From an uncultured cyanobacterium (lineage in GTDB: Bacteria > Cyanobacteriota > Cyanobacteriia > Thermostichales > Thermostichaceae), in contig CALFBB010000047.1 of assembly GCA_937944885.1 (NCBI GenBank), positions 17,680 through 81,679 of the forward strand: a DNA stretch of 64,000 nucleotides. The letters are read 5' to 3'. The position numbers and the translations under genes were made by a program. Positions 39,532 to 49,876 of this stretch are shown in pieces. The notes under the pieces were generated by a model. That model did not search any database and was not told where the DNA came from. It saw only the letters and a program-made list of their open reading frames with translations. The first letter of the stretch is position 1, and every line of letters begins with the position of its first letter.

Positions 39532-40426
39532 TCTAGGCAAAACCTCATCTAAGCAAGCTACTGCTGGAACTCCAGGGTTTCTGGCGCAGAAGCAACAGAA
39601 AAAAGGTATCCAAAGTTTAATCTCTAGCTACATCCAAGATGCACTGGCTATTCTATTATGCCTGCCTCTTTTGGTTGTTATGGTTTTAATTGTTGTGGCT
39701 GCTTTCACTCCCAATACCGCCATCAACCGAGGTCAGTTATTTTCGGCTTTTACCCTTGAGAATTTTCGTATTGCTCTTAAGTCTGCTAACTTTGGTCTTC
39801 TATACTGGAATACTTTTTTGTATACTTTTGGTCTGCTTGCGGTGCAGCTGGTGACTGTGACCTTGGCTGCTTTTGCTCTGACGCGCTTGCGCTATAGGGG
39901 CAGAGAGACCATCTTTTACTTGATTTTTTTACAATTGTTTTTGCCACCTGTTGCTCTGATTCTTCCCAACTTCTTTCTGCTCAAGCGTTTACAACTGGCA
40001 GATACTCTTGTTGGATTAGCTCTCCCTTATATTGCTTCAGCCACAGGCATTTTTTTACTGAGGCAAGGCTTTAAGTCTATACCCCCTGAGTTTGATGATG
40101 CTGCCTATGTTGATGGAGCCACTCCCTTACAACTGCTTTGGTATGTCCATTTGCCAATGATAAAGCCCCACTTGGCAGCCTTTTCGGTGGTTAGTTTGGT
40201 TTATCACTGGAATGAATTCCTATGGCCTTTGATTGCTACCTCAAGTGCCAGCAAGCGAGTTTTGTCAGTAGGTTTAGCCAGTTTCACCCGTTCAGCTGAA
40301 TCGGGAGCAGAATGGGGACTGATTGCCGCAGGTACCGTTTTGGTAGCCGCTCCCCTGGCTGTCTTGTTTATCGTCTTTCAAGATTTCTTTGTACGCTCAT
40401 TTAGCCAGTCTGGAATCAAGGGGTAA
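39521..40426 (+). CDS. ABC transporter permease, MalG/UgpE type
   Basis: The second permease, 301 residues with about six membrane helices after a 40-residue basic N-terminus. The EAA loop is DDAAYVDGATPLQLLWYVHLPMIKPHL near 195, typical of MalG/UgpE. The start at ATG 39521 overlaps the upstream gene; an in-frame start at 39500 is less likely. It lacks any GGGATCCC octamer and is AT-rich. It presumably pairs with the preceding permease and the binding protein 290 bases downstream; that gap is AT-rich and contains no gene. Confidence 0.88.
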   Translation: METSLGKTSSKQATAGTPGFLAQKQQKKGIQSLISSYIQDALAILLCLPLLVVMVLIVVAAFTPNTAINRGQLFSAFTLENFRIALKSANFGLLYWNTFLYTFGLLAVQLVTVTLAAFALTRLRYRGRETIFYLIFLQLFLPPVALILPNFFLLKRLQLADTLVGLALPYIASATGIFLLRQGFKSIPPEFDDAAYVDGATPLQLLWYVHLPMIKPHLAAFSVVSLVYHWNEFLWPLIATSSASKRVLSVGLASFTRSAESGAEWGLIAAGTVLVAAPLAVLFIVFQDFFVRSFSQSGIKG

Positions 40427-40716
40427 CTCTAATAAACTTTAATAAACTCTAGTAAAAAAGAATTTCAACTTGCTTAAAAGCGAGAAAAAACAAAATACCT
40501 AGCAACTTTTCAATTGACTATTTCAAGGCGAACCTCATAATCTCTAGAAAAATTTTGAGAAAACCAGAAAAATTCTCTTGAAAAATCCAGTTCAATACCT
40601 GAAATTTTTAACTTTGTTTTCAAGGTTATCACAAGGTTAGGTAAGAATTAAATACTGGGTATTGATCTCTGGGTTTTTGCATTCTAGGATTGATAGCAAA
40701 AGATGGATAAGCAACC

Positions 40717-42018
40717 ATGAGAGCTTTTTCTCTGAAACTTACAGTACTCTTGGGAACTGCTTTGGGATCTCTGGTTTTTGCTCCGGCTTTTGCTCAAACC
40801 ACAACCATTACTTTCTATTATCCGGTAGGGGTTGCCGGGCCTCTGGCTCGGTTCATTGAAACCTACGTTGAAGAATTTGAGGCGCAACACCCTGATATCA
40901 ACGTGGAGACGGTGTTTGGTGGAAACTACGTGGAGAACCAATCTAAGATTGTGGCTGCTCAACGGGCCGGAACCCCGCCGGATGTAGCCATTTTGCTCTC
41001 TCAGGAACTGCGCACTCTCATCAGTCTGGATGTAGTGGAGTCGATGCAACCTCTGATTGATGCTGATCCAGAAGGAGAGGCGATGATAGCTGACTTTTTC
41101 CCGGCTTTCCTACTCAATTCTACATTGGATGGTGAAGTCTGGAGCATTCCCTTTCAGCGCTCCACTCCAGTGCTTTACTACAACAAAGAGGCCTTTGTTG
41201 AGGCTGGCCTTGACCCAGATTCTCCGCCTACCACTTGGGAAGAGTTGATTAAGTATGCCAAAAAGCTAACCCAGCGGGATGCCCAAGGCCGGGTTACCCG
41301 CTACGGCATTGCCATTCCGACTGGCGATCGCAGTACCTGGCTAACTGAAGCGTTGGTGATGCAAGCGGGGGGATCCCTTTACGACCCCAACAGCGACGGC
41401 AAGGTGGTTACTATCGATACCCCTGCTATGCGGGCGGCTATGCAATACGTGTATGACCTGCAGCATACCCATGAGGTGAGCCCCAAAGGAGTTATTGCTT
41501 GGGGCACAGTACCGAATGACTTTGCTGCCGGCAATGTAGCTATGATCTACCACTCCACGGGTTCTTTGGGGTTCATTCGGCAAAACGCCGATTTTGAATT
41601 TGGAACTGCTTTCTTACCCGCCAACAAGCAATACGGTGTCCCCACGGGAGGCGGTAACTTCTACTTGCTCAAGGGATCCGATCCGGCCAAGCGGGAGGCT
41701 GTGTGGACCTTTACCAAGTGGATGACCAGCCCTGAGTTACTGGCCCGTTGGAGCATCGATTCTGGCTATGTGGCGCCGCGCATCTCCAGTTGGGAACTCC
41801 CTACCATGAAGGAATACGTGGCCCAGTATCCGCAAGCTCTGACAGCCCGTGAACAGTTGCAATATGCGCAAGCGGAGTTGCCGGTCTATGCCTTGCAGGA
41901 GATTAAAGATATCGTCTCCAAAGCCGAGCAAGACATCATTTTAGGCAACGCCAAGATTGAGGAAGCGCTAGCAGAAGCACAACGGCGAGCCGATCAGGTG
42001 CTGGCTGCTTTCCGGTAG
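40717..42018 (+). CDS. Extracellular solute-binding protein, UgpB-like
   Basis: A 433-residue family 1 binding protein. The signal peptide runs to about residue 27 (SLVFAPAFA-QT). Similarity to UgpB is seen in YVEEFEAQHPDINVETVFGGNY, in PFQRSTPVLYYNKEAFVEAGLDP near 145, and in FYLLKGSDPAKREAVWTFTKWM near 315. UgpB binds sn-glycerol 3-phosphate and its diesters; a sugar ligand remains possible. No ATP-binding subunit is encoded next to it, so the transporter probably shares an MsiK/MalK-like ATPase encoded elsewhere. This gene is less AT-rich than the two permease genes. Confidence 0.85.
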   Translation: MRAFSLKLTVLLGTALGSLVFAPAFAQTTTITFYYPVGVAGPLARFIETYVEEFEAQHPDINVETVFGGNYVENQSKIVAAQRAGTPPDVAILLSQELRTLISLDVVESMQPLIDADPEGEAMIADFFPAFLLNSTLDGEVWSIPFQRSTPVLYYNKEAFVEAGLDPDSPPTTWEELIKYAKKLTQRDAQGRVTRYGIAIPTGDRSTWLTEALVMQAGGSLYDPNSDGKVVTIDTPAMRAAMQYVYDLQHTHEVSPKGVIAWGTVPNDFAAGNVAMIYHSTGSLGFIRQNADFEFGTAFLPANKQYGVPTGGGNFYLLKGSDPAKREAVWTFTKWMTSPELLARWSIDSGYVAPRISSWELPTMKEYVAQYPQALTAREQLQYAQAELPVYALQEIKDIVSKAEQDIILGNAKIEEALAEAQRRADQVLAAFR

Positions 42019-42311
42019 GTTCTAACCGGCGCCCATACCGTGGCTACAGTGGGTGAAGACCAGCATTCACTTTGGCTGGCAGCCTTTTGTTGTATTCTCG
42101 TCACCACTTTTGGGGATCACCCAGTTCATTGCCGAAGTCCTTTTCCCGAGAGGGTTCTTTCCCTAAGAGCTGGCAGGGTCTTGAGTTGCTTGGGAACTGG
42201 GGTGGGTCCACCCTGGACAGTGGCGAATTGTCGGTTTAGCTTAGACTCAACCTAGGCGCAAGCTTCTCTGCTATCCGCCCGTTGTGAAACCACTCTCACC
42301 AGGAGGGATCC

Positions 42312-43427
42312 ATGCTTAGACCCAGTCTTCTCTTGTCGGGATCGGCTCTTTTGGGTGTGTTGTCGCTGTTCCTGATGGGCAGTGAGTGGAGCTGGTTAGC
42401 CCGGCGGCAGGGATCCCTCGCCCAGTTGCCTTTACAGGTTGGGGCAGCCTCTTTCGGCCTATTTGAAGATGAGCCGGATCCCACGCCGCTGTTGATTCAC
42501 CAGGCTCAGCTCCAGGAGCAGGTAGAGCAACTGGAGCAACGCTCGCGATTGCACCAACAGCAGGCCCACCAAATCCTAGCCGATCGGGTAGATCGACAGG
42601 GGATCCCTCACCGCACACCTATTGCCGCTCGCTCTAGCCCAGCACCCACTTTGCCCGCACGTCCCCGCCGGCAGGATCCCACTCTATCCCACGTCGCTTC
42701 CACCCTTGTTGCTCGCAACTCTCTGGCACGGCTCACCGAGCAAATTGCCCAGGAGCCGGGGAATGCCCAACTGTATCTGCAGCGGGCTCAACACTTTTGG
42801 TCTCAATCGCAAGAGGATCCCTTTGCTTTGCCTCAGCTGGAGCGTGCCTCTGCTATTGCTCAACTGCTTCAGGCTGCCCTAAGGGATTTGAATATCGCTA
42901 TTGTTTTGGATCCCTATCTCAAGGAAGCTTACCTGCTTAAGAGCAAAATTGAGTACGAGCGTTTGCAAAAACCGGATCTGGCCTTGGCAACCCTCTCTCC
43001 TCTGGATCGCTTTGCCTATCGTGACCCGCAACTGCACCTGCTGCGCTCCCGCATCTGGGCTGAACAAGGACACTTGGAATCGGCTTTTGATGTGGCTCAT
43101 CTGGCGATTGAGCTAGCCCAGCAAAACCAAAACAAAGCCGATCTGTTTGAGGCTTACGTCCACCGCGGCTTGATGTGGGGCAACATCTGTGAGCTGAGTC
43201 TGGCGATACAGGATTTTGGCCGTGCCATTGAGCTGTTGCCGGATCGTGCCGAGCCCTACTACTATCGCGGTATTGCCGCTGCCTATGCTGGCTCCGATCT
43301 GCAGCAGGCAGCAGCGGATCTGGGCAGGGCGTTGGTGTTATGGCGGGCTTCTGGTACGGGATCCCCGGCTCGGCTGGAGCATGCTGAAGCGATACGCATG
43401 CAGCTTTGGCAACAACTCCATCACTAA
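42312..43427 (+). CDS. TPR-repeat protein with N-terminal membrane anchor
   Basis: A 371-residue protein. A hydrophobic N-terminus (about 5-25) is an uncleaved anchor or signal peptide. It is followed by a Gln-rich coiled coil (HQAQLQEQVEQLEQRSRLHQQQ), a Pro/Arg-rich linker, and several TPR-like helical pairs from about 140 to 365, including RDLNIAIVLDPYLKEAYLLKSKI and AIQDFGRAIELLPDRAEPYYYRG. TPRs mediate protein binding; no partner can be named. AGGAGG lies six bases before the ATG, one of the best ribosome sites in the window. Confidence 0.78.
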   Translation: MLRPSLLLSGSALLGVLSLFLMGSEWSWLARRQGSLAQLPLQVGAASFGLFEDEPDPTPLLIHQAQLQEQVEQLEQRSRLHQQQAHQILADRVDRQGIPHRTPIAARSSPAPTLPARPRRQDPTLSHVASTLVARNSLARLTEQIAQEPGNAQLYLQRAQHFWSQSQEDPFALPQLERASAIAQLLQAALRDLNIAIVLDPYLKEAYLLKSKIEYERLQKPDLALATLSPLDRFAYRDPQLHLLRSRIWAEQGHLESAFDVAHLAIELAQQNQNKADLFEAYVHRGLMWGNICELSLAIQDFGRAIELLPDRAEPYYYRGIAAAYAGSDLQQAAADLGRALVLWRASGTGSPARLEHAEAIRMQLWQQLHH

Positions 43428-43651
43428 GGAGTTCGTTAGGAAGAGCTCAGAGATTGATCGGGTTTGTTATCCGGGGATTCTCTGAGTAAAGAAGAGTGCT
43501 GCCCTGTTTGAAACTTTGCTGGAATGGCCTAGGAGAGGATTGCCGGTTCTCCTAGATTTGCCTGAGCATTAATTGGCAAATTGACTCAAAAAAGTCAGGA
43601 TAGTGAAAGTGCCTGTGACGGCGCCAGGGATCCCAAAGGTTGAGCAGAAGG

Positions 43652-44875
43652 ATGAGCCGGCGACAATTAACAATCTCTGTATCCTCCATCGCTCTGATTG
43701 TAGCAACGGGCATGCTTCTCCTGTTGCTTTGGCAACTGCGCAGCCTGGTGCTGACGGTGATGATTGCCGTGGTGGTAGCAACGGCGCTGGCACCTTTGGT
43801 AGATACAGCGGAACGGCTGCGTATTCCAAGGTGGTTGGCCGTGGTGGTGGTGTATCTGAGTCTGATTGCCGGAATTACAGGCTTGGCTTTGTTAATTGGC
43901 CCGACGGTGGTAGCCCAGACGGAGCGGCTGCTGGCGCGGTTGCCCTCCTACCTAGAACGGCTGCAGCTGTTAATCGATGTCTGGATTACCGACCTGGCAG
44001 GGGTGGATCCGGCGGTGATTGAATACCTAAACCAGGTGCTCAACCCCCAGTCCATCACCCAGTGGGCAATCCGCTCCGGGCAACAGCTGCTGGTGCAGTC
44101 CTACGGCTTTACGCGGGGCTTAGTGGGGACGCTGCTGACGACGCTGCTAACAATTTTTATCTCCGGCTACATGTTAGTCAGCGGTTCCAGCTTAATTCGC
44201 GGCTTGGTGGAGCTTTTTCCCTATCCCTGGAATGAGCGGCTAGCCCAACAGATGCACCCGATGGCGCAACGGATGGGCGGATACATCCAAGGGCGGGTCT
44301 TGGTTTCTGCCATTCTGGGGGTGATGATCACCGTTTCCCTGCGCTTTTTGGGCTTGTCAGAGTTTGCCCTTGCTTTGGGGGTGATTGCCGGCTTTACCAA
44401 CCTTATTCCCTTCATTGGGCCGGTACTGGGATCCCTACCTGCTTTGGTGTTGGCGCTTGTCCAGGGGGGATGGACGGTTTTGTGGGTGCTGATTCTCTAT
44501 GTTGCTATCCAAAACCTGGAGACCTATGTGTTGGATCCACTACTGGTGGGATCCTCTGTGCGGGTTAAACCCCTCTATCAACTGCTAGCGGTATTGGGAG
44601 GAACACAGTTACTGGGTATTGTCGGGGCGGTAATTGCTCCCCCTTGGGTAGCAGGTGGGGCCGTCTTGCTGGAGAATCTTTACCTTAAGCCCAAGCAAGA
44701 GGCAGAGGCCCGGTTGAAGTTGCAGTCCGGTGTTCTCCACCCACAACCGCTATCGACTGCAGCAGAGGCTGACTCTCTCAGCTCAGACCAGAAAGCTGGC
44801 GGCGCTACTCATCCAGAAGATTTCCCTCAGACTCCTCAGGAAGCTGAACAAGCTCTTTCGAGGCGGAAAGCTTGA
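43652..44875 (+). CDS. AI-2E family transporter (PerM/UPF0118)
   Basis: An integral membrane protein of about 407 residues with seven or eight hydrophobic segments. The N-terminal pair (about 8-60), a LPSYLERLQLLIDVW amphipathic region near 105, and the conserved block GRVLVSAILGVMITVSLRFLGL... VIAGFTNLIPFIGPVLGSLPALVLAL (about 215-270) are typical of the family. Members export autoinducer-2 or act as Na+/H+ antiporters; the substrate here is unknown. The C-terminal ~50 residues are hydrophilic. I use ATG 43652; a TTG at 43640 is possible. Confidence 0.85.
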   Translation: MSRRQLTISVSSIALIVATGMLLLLLWQLRSLVLTVMIAVVVATALAPLVDTAERLRIPRWLAVVVVYLSLIAGITGLALLIGPTVVAQTERLLARLPSYLERLQLLIDVWITDLAGVDPAVIEYLNQVLNPQSITQWAIRSGQQLLVQSYGFTRGLVGTLLTTLLTIFISGYMLVSGSSLIRGLVELFPYPWNERLAQQMHPMAQRMGGYIQGRVLVSAILGVMITVSLRFLGLSEFALALGVIAGFTNLIPFIGPVLGSLPALVLALVQGGWTVLWVLILYVAIQNLETYVLDPLLVGSSVRVKPLYQLLAVLGGTQLLGIVGAVIAPPWVAGGAVLLENLYLKPKQEAEARLKLQSGVLHPQPLSTAAEADSLSSDQKAGGATHPEDFPQTPQEAEQALSRRKA

Positions 44876-45141
44876 TCCCGATATCTTCTCTGCGCTCCTA
44901 TCAAAAACCGCGAGTTTGACCTTGTAGGCGGAACTTGCGCTCCTGAGCCGAGTCCAGTTCCATCCAAGCGTAAAAATGGCTCACAGAGAGCCACCGTAAC
45001 AGCCAGCCCAACCCAAAATCTCCTCACACCCTACCCCCTTGTCTGGCAGTTCTCCCCAGCGCTAGCCGATTATCTCCCATCGGCAACCGAGAGCAACTTA
45101 GGATCGACAGGCATAAACATTCTGCACATTAGATTAAGGGA

Positions 45142-45330
45142 TTGCGCCACGCTTGGGAGCGCCTGAAAGAAGTTTTGACGGCAAGCGATGAATTGCGAGT
45201 ACATCAGTGGGTGGATGGTAGTGGCATTGTCTGGTGGTCTGCCCGGGATCCGATTACCGGTGACCGGCTGTGCACTCACTCCGACCAGGAGCTAATGGAC
45301 TGGATTGAGAAGCATCACTGGAATGATTAG
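45142..45330 (+). CDS. Small conserved-looking protein of unknown function (62 aa)
   Basis: It reads MRHAWERLKEVLTASDELRV, then WVDGSGIVWWSARDPITGDRLCTHSDQELMDWIEKHHW. The composition (Trp- and His-rich, clear strand-turn-helix pattern) resembles a real small globular protein rather than chance translation. The only usual start is TTG 45142, with AAGGG just upstream, closer than is ideal; an in-frame TAG at 45130 closes the frame. No family is recognised. Confidence 0.6.
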   Translation: MRHAWERLKEVLTASDELRVHQWVDGSGIVWWSARDPITGDRLCTHSDQELMDWIEKHHWND

Positions 45331-45709
45331 TAATGATGAGCTGCACCGCAGGCAAGCCCCGCGATCTACCCAATCTAAGGTAGTTACTTAGCGTGCCCTA
45401 GGCATAACGTCAAGATCAAGGCTTTTAGTGGACGAATTGTTACCGTCTAAATTGCTACGGTGTTCAGGCGCAGCAATGGACTGGAGGGCCTAGGACACCG
45501 GCTTACGGTCTTTGCTGTGCAAGGTGCAGGGCACCAGAAAACCTGTTGGCTTGCTGTAGAGTGAGCCCCTCTTGACCTTTGCTCTTAACCTAGAGAAAGT
45601 GAGCTTCCCCGGTCTTTACAGGTTAGTGCGAACAACCTTCGCGTCTTAGGCTAGAGCCCACTTGAGATCCTGCTGCTAGGATCAGCCCGTTGGGGTTGAG
45701 ATTAACACA
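45331..45709. other. Intergenic region with nested inverted repeats
   Basis: A 379-base gap with no ORF. Nested inverted repeats cluster at 45451-45554: ATTGCT/AGCAAT (45451-45456, 45472-45477), GGTGTTC/GGACACC (45459-45465, 45493-45499, one mismatch), GCAAG/CTTGC (45519-45523, 45550-45554) and GGTGC/GCACC (45523-45527, 45531-45535). It could encode a structured RNA. Confidence 0.4.
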
Positions 45710-45982
45710 ATGGTTTGGCAATTGTTGACATGGCCTGCCCAAAGCCTACTCTGGCTGGCGGGGCAAATCCAAGAACGTGCTGAAGCCCAGCTAGACAGCA
45801 AAGAAAATCTGCAAAAAGAACTGACCGCTCTGCAAATCCAACTGGATCTGGGGGAGATCGACGAAGCCACCTACACTGAGCGGGAAGAAGCCATTCTGCT
45901 TGCCCTAGAAGCCTTAGCTGAGGCAGAACGGCAAGCAGAAGCAGAACCTGCCGAGGAGGATGAACCCGAAATGGATCCCTGA
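45710..45982 (+). CDS. GvpG-like protein outside a gas-vesicle cluster
   Basis: A 90-residue protein matching the gas vesicle protein G family along its length: a hydrophobic amphipathic start (LLTWPAQSLLWLAGQIQERAEAQLD), the core KENLQKELTALQIQLDLGEIDEATYTEREEAILLALEAL and an acidic tail. GvpG is an accessory protein of gas-vesicle assembly, but no gvpA, gvpF/L, gvpN or other gvp gene is found in the 64 kb. It therefore probably has another role, or the rest lies elsewhere. The next gene (46063) also encodes a strongly acidic protein and may be co-transcribed (80-base gap). Confidence 0.78.
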   Translation: MVWQLLTWPAQSLLWLAGQIQERAEAQLDSKENLQKELTALQIQLDLGEIDEATYTEREEAILLALEALAEAERQAEAEPAEEDEPEMDP

Positions 45983-46062
45983 ATCTTGCAGGGGGGCAGA
46001 ACGTGGGAGAATGAAATTTTGTTGAACCTGTCCGTTTGCTCATTTACCCTGGACTGTTTTCG

Positions 46063-46668
46063 ATGAATGAATCCCATGAGACCTTGGTGCTCCGTGACGA
46101 GCAAGGCCAGCTCCTCAAGTGCGAGATCTTAAGGCAGGTTGTCATTGAGGATCAAACCTATGCCTTGGCGACTCCTGTTGATGCCGTGATCAAGGTATTG
46201 GTTTGGGAAGGAGAAAAAGAACCCAGCCAACCTGTGAATGGGGATGCCGACATGGAAGGGATCCTGGATGAGCCGGATCCGGACGAGTTACAAGCGGCGA
46301 TACCCACCATCCAGGCTGTCTTGGGGGAGTTGAACTTAACCTTGCAGCAAAACGGCTTTGATATTCTCACCGTCCAAGGGGAGCTACCCCCAGTCGAGGA
46401 TGAAGATGTACTGGAAATTGGCGAAAGTGAAGAAGATGCCCAGGAGTTTCAACTGCTAGCCAGTTTCTTCTACAAAGATCGCAAGTACGGTATTTTTACC
46501 CCTCTTGATCCTATCTTGATCTACGTGGCCCTACCGGATGAAGGGGATCCCTATCTGCTAACCCCGGATGACCCACCGGAACTCTTCGATCAGCTCTACG
46601 CTCTACTGCTGGATTTGGATGAGGGAGTGGATGACGAAGAGGAATATGAATATGAAGACGAAGATTAG
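46063..46668 (+). CDS. DUF1292/DUF3727 acidic protein
   Basis: A strongly acidic protein of 201 residues with two similar halves: residues 1-55 (ETLVLRDEQGQLLKCEILRQVVIEDQTYALATPVD) resemble DUF1292, and residues ~125-185 (FQLLASFFYKDRKYGIFTPLDPILIYVAL) repeat the strand pattern as DUF3727. It ends in an Asp/Glu/Tyr-only tail. Cyanobacteria and plastid-bearing plants carry this protein; the function is unknown. ATG 46063 is chosen over 46036 because similarity begins at once after MNESHE. Confidence 0.78.
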   Translation: MNESHETLVLRDEQGQLLKCEILRQVVIEDQTYALATPVDAVIKVLVWEGEKEPSQPVNGDADMEGILDEPDPDELQAAIPTIQAVLGELNLTLQQNGFDILTVQGELPPVEDEDVLEIGESEEDAQEFQLLASFFYKDRKYGIFTPLDPILIYVALPDEGDPYLLTPDDPPELFDQLYALLLDLDEGVDDEEEYEYEDED

Positions 46669-46866
46669 GAGGATGAATACTTCTGGTTGGATACTTCTGC
46701 CAAAACAACTGCAGTAGCAGCCAGAGGAAGCGAATGTATCTGGGGATAGTCTGACGAAGTTCCTCGCAGGATCGATACAACGAAGTCACCTTGTTTTGTG
46801 TTAAGACCTGACACTTGCGGAAAAATCGGCTTCAATAGGCCCTAGCTGCGCTGTCTGGCAGCAGAG

Positions 46867-47511
46867 GTGGCTTGTTGTTCCCTTACCTCCTTCCCTTCAC
46901 CCGTGACCCCCAAGTCCTCTTCCCGTACTCCTGTTCACCGCGTACCCACCGTAGGTGTAGATGCGGTTGGTCAGTCTCGACTGATCTTGAATGCTGCTTC
47001 CATGCCCGTTGTCTCCCCCTCTCGGGCCCGAGAGCTTGTCCGTACCTGTGTTCCTAGTTACAGGGAAAATCTACTGGGATCCCCTAGGCGAACTCCCACG
47101 GTGCGGACGATTCCAGTTCGAAGCCGGCGCTCCCGTTCTTCTGGCTCCCCACAGGATCCGCAGGCATGGGAGGTGGTCTGCCGTATTGGGGTCAACATCT
47201 TGCTCACAACTGCTGCCATTAGTGGTCTGCATCGGCTCTTGCCTGTGCAGTTGGCCCAGTACCATCGTCTCCAGGTTCTAGAGCAGCAAATTGAGGTCCT
47301 GAAAACACGAGTTTCTCGGCTACAGGAGGGTGTAGATCGAGGGATGGATCCCTTGCAGCAGGAGGCGTTGATTAAAGAACGTCTCAACAAGGTGCCGGCC
47401 AACCAAATTCAGGTGCGTCTGGTGCCTCCCGCTACTCTGGTGGCCAGTGACGAGGATGAAGCTGGCCCATCCTGGATTGGCCAATCCAGAGAACCCTTGC
47501 CTATTCCCTAG
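46867..47511 (+). CDS. Bitopic membrane protein with coiled coil (FtsB/DivIC-like topology)
   Basis: Up to 214 residues. The N-terminal ~100 are Ser/Arg/Pro-rich and of low complexity; then there is a single hydrophobic segment (about 110-128: NILLTTAAISGLHRLLPV), a coiled coil (HRLQVLEQQIEVLKTRVSRLQEGVD) and a short tail with NKVPANQIQVRLVPP. Cyanobacterial proteins of this layout resemble septum initiator FtsB/DivIC in topology, but sequence similarity is too slight for a firm call. The real start may be ATG 47002 (MPVVSPSRARELV). It converges on hemB. Confidence 0.55.
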   Translation: MACCSLTSFPSPVTPKSSSRTPVHRVPTVGVDAVGQSRLILNAASMPVVSPSRARELVRTCVPSYRENLLGSPRRTPTVRTIPVRSRRSRSSGSPQDPQAWEVVCRIGVNILLTTAAISGLHRLLPVQLAQYHRLQVLEQQIEVLKTRVSRLQEGVDRGMDPLQQEALIKERLNKVPANQIQVRLVPPATLVASDEDEAGPSWIGQSREPLPIP

Positions 47512-47526
47512 GGGCCTGGTCATAGC

Positions 47527-48567
<1,041 letters not shown>

Positions 48568-48585
48568 CTAGGGCTTGCTGCAACA

Positions 48586-49473
48586 TCAGGGCTGAAAATG
48601 TTGGCTTAGCCACTGCTGCACCGTCTGCTTCACCGCCCCCATTTGGCTGTCATGCAACAGATCGTGGCGAGATTGGGGAAAGTCTTGTACTTGGACATTG
48701 GGTAACCGCTGGGCAAAGTGCAAAGCCCCGCTAGGGTTGACAACAATATCGGCAGAAGTATAAAGCAGCAGCACCGGCAGGGTCAAACGATGGGCCTGGG
48801 TAATGCACCGTTGCCCACTGCGGATCAGTTCGGCGGTAAATCTGGCCCGCGTCACCCCACACAGGTAAGGATCTGCCGCAAAGGCTGCCTGTTGCTCCGG
48901 CAGAGCGGTCACCCGTGGGGGTTCGTAGCGCCCTGTGAGCGCCAGTTGAGGCGCCACCCAATCCAACACCTGCAAAAGACGGCGGGTGAAAGGGGTAAAG
49001 TAATGGTCGATGCAAAAAGCAGGAGAAAGCAAAATCAACCCTTGCACCTGCTCAGGATGGGCAAGGGCGTACTCCGTTACCCAATTGGCACCGGCACTGT
49101 AGCCGCACCAAATGCGCGGGATCCCATCCTCAGGCCACACCTGCTGTGAGATCCACTCCAGATCCCTTTGATACTGACTAAACCGGTGGATCCAGCAGCG
49201 GATCCCACCGGAACGGCCAAACCCACGCATATCGGGAGCCAAAACCTCCCAACCTTGAGCAGCCAAATCAGTTGCCCATGCCCCAAATCCACCCCCGTGA
49301 TCCCCTTTGCCATGCAGGAGCAACAGCCGCCCACGGGCTGCCGGCTGCGGCCAATGGTGCAAAAAAAGTGGGATCCCATCCGGCAAAAACACCTGACGCG
49401 GTTGATAGACTGCTGAGCCTTGAGTTGAGTCCGGAGACAGCCTACAGCTCGCATCTGACCCATCAAAAGGCAT
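48586..49473 (-). CDS. Alpha/beta hydrolase (monoacylglycerol lipase-like)
   Basis: A 295-residue serine hydrolase fold. The oxyanion strand LLLLHGKGDHGGGFGAWA near 52, the strand PDMRGFGRSGG near 80, the nucleophile elbow WCGYSAGANW near 122, the acid in LLLYTSADIVVNPSGA near 236 and the His in DFPQSRHDLLHD near 265 form a complete Ser-Asp-His triad. This pattern is that of lysophospholipase/monoacylglycerol lipases (Hydrolase_4). There is no signal peptide. It reads in the same direction as hemB, 36 bases upstream of it, and may be transcribed together with it; the substrate is not known. Confidence 0.85.
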   Translation of the reverse strand: MPFDGSDASCRLSPDSTQGSAVYQPRQVFLPDGIPLFLHHWPQPAARGRLLLLHGKGDHGGGFGAWATDLAAQGWEVLAPDMRGFGRSGGIRCWIHRFSQYQRDLEWISQQVWPEDGIPRIWCGYSAGANWVTEYALAHPEQVQGLILLSPAFCIDHYFTPFTRRLLQVLDWVAPQLALTGRYEPPRVTALPEQQAAFAADPYLCGVTRARFTAELIRSGQRCITQAHRLTLPVLLLYTSADIVVNPSGALHFAQRLPNVQVQDFPQSRHDLLHDSQMGAVKQTVQQWLSQHFQP

Positions 49474-49876
49474 GGTTCAACCCAGGACAAGCCCTCAAGA
49501 CAACCTCAATCCACAAAACACCCTGCTCCCTCTGTTTGTCCATTGCTTTTGAGCATAAAGCCTAGCGGGCCTGCTCTGCTTCTGTCAAACTAAAACATCT
49601 CTCAATGGTTCTAAGTATTTCTTAATGTCTTTCTCTCCTGAGACGGATCCCTTGCCAGGTTTGCTGTGTAAGGCTTGTCGGTTTTGTCTCTCAAAAACCG
49701 GGGGAGATTTCTGCCGGGAATCCCGCTCGAGCAGAGGGATCCGGCGACCCTACGCGGTATGATGTTGTGAAGAAGTTTTGCGGAGCCTGAGATTGGAGGA
49801 AATCCTCTCTTGGCGCGGTTCTGCTTTTGCGTTGCCTTTGCTTAGTTACTTTGGGTTAAAACGGGTTACTGAGACT
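49474..49876. other. Intergenic region upstream of psbI
   Basis: A 403-base gap between divergent genes. TATGAT at 49758-49763 is a likely -10 element of psbI, about 115 bases before its start; no good -35 is seen. GGATCC octamers lie at 49645-49650 and 49738-49743. An in-frame extension of psbI to 49778 was not accepted. Confidence 0.45.

Noticed and set aside
42040..42255. 71-codon frame between the binding-protein and TPR genes
   Set aside because: No start context or domain; probably chance.
45451..45560. 6S RNA
   Set aside because: CTACGGTGTTC recalls a 6S element, but I could not find the long closing stem needed, so no family name is given.
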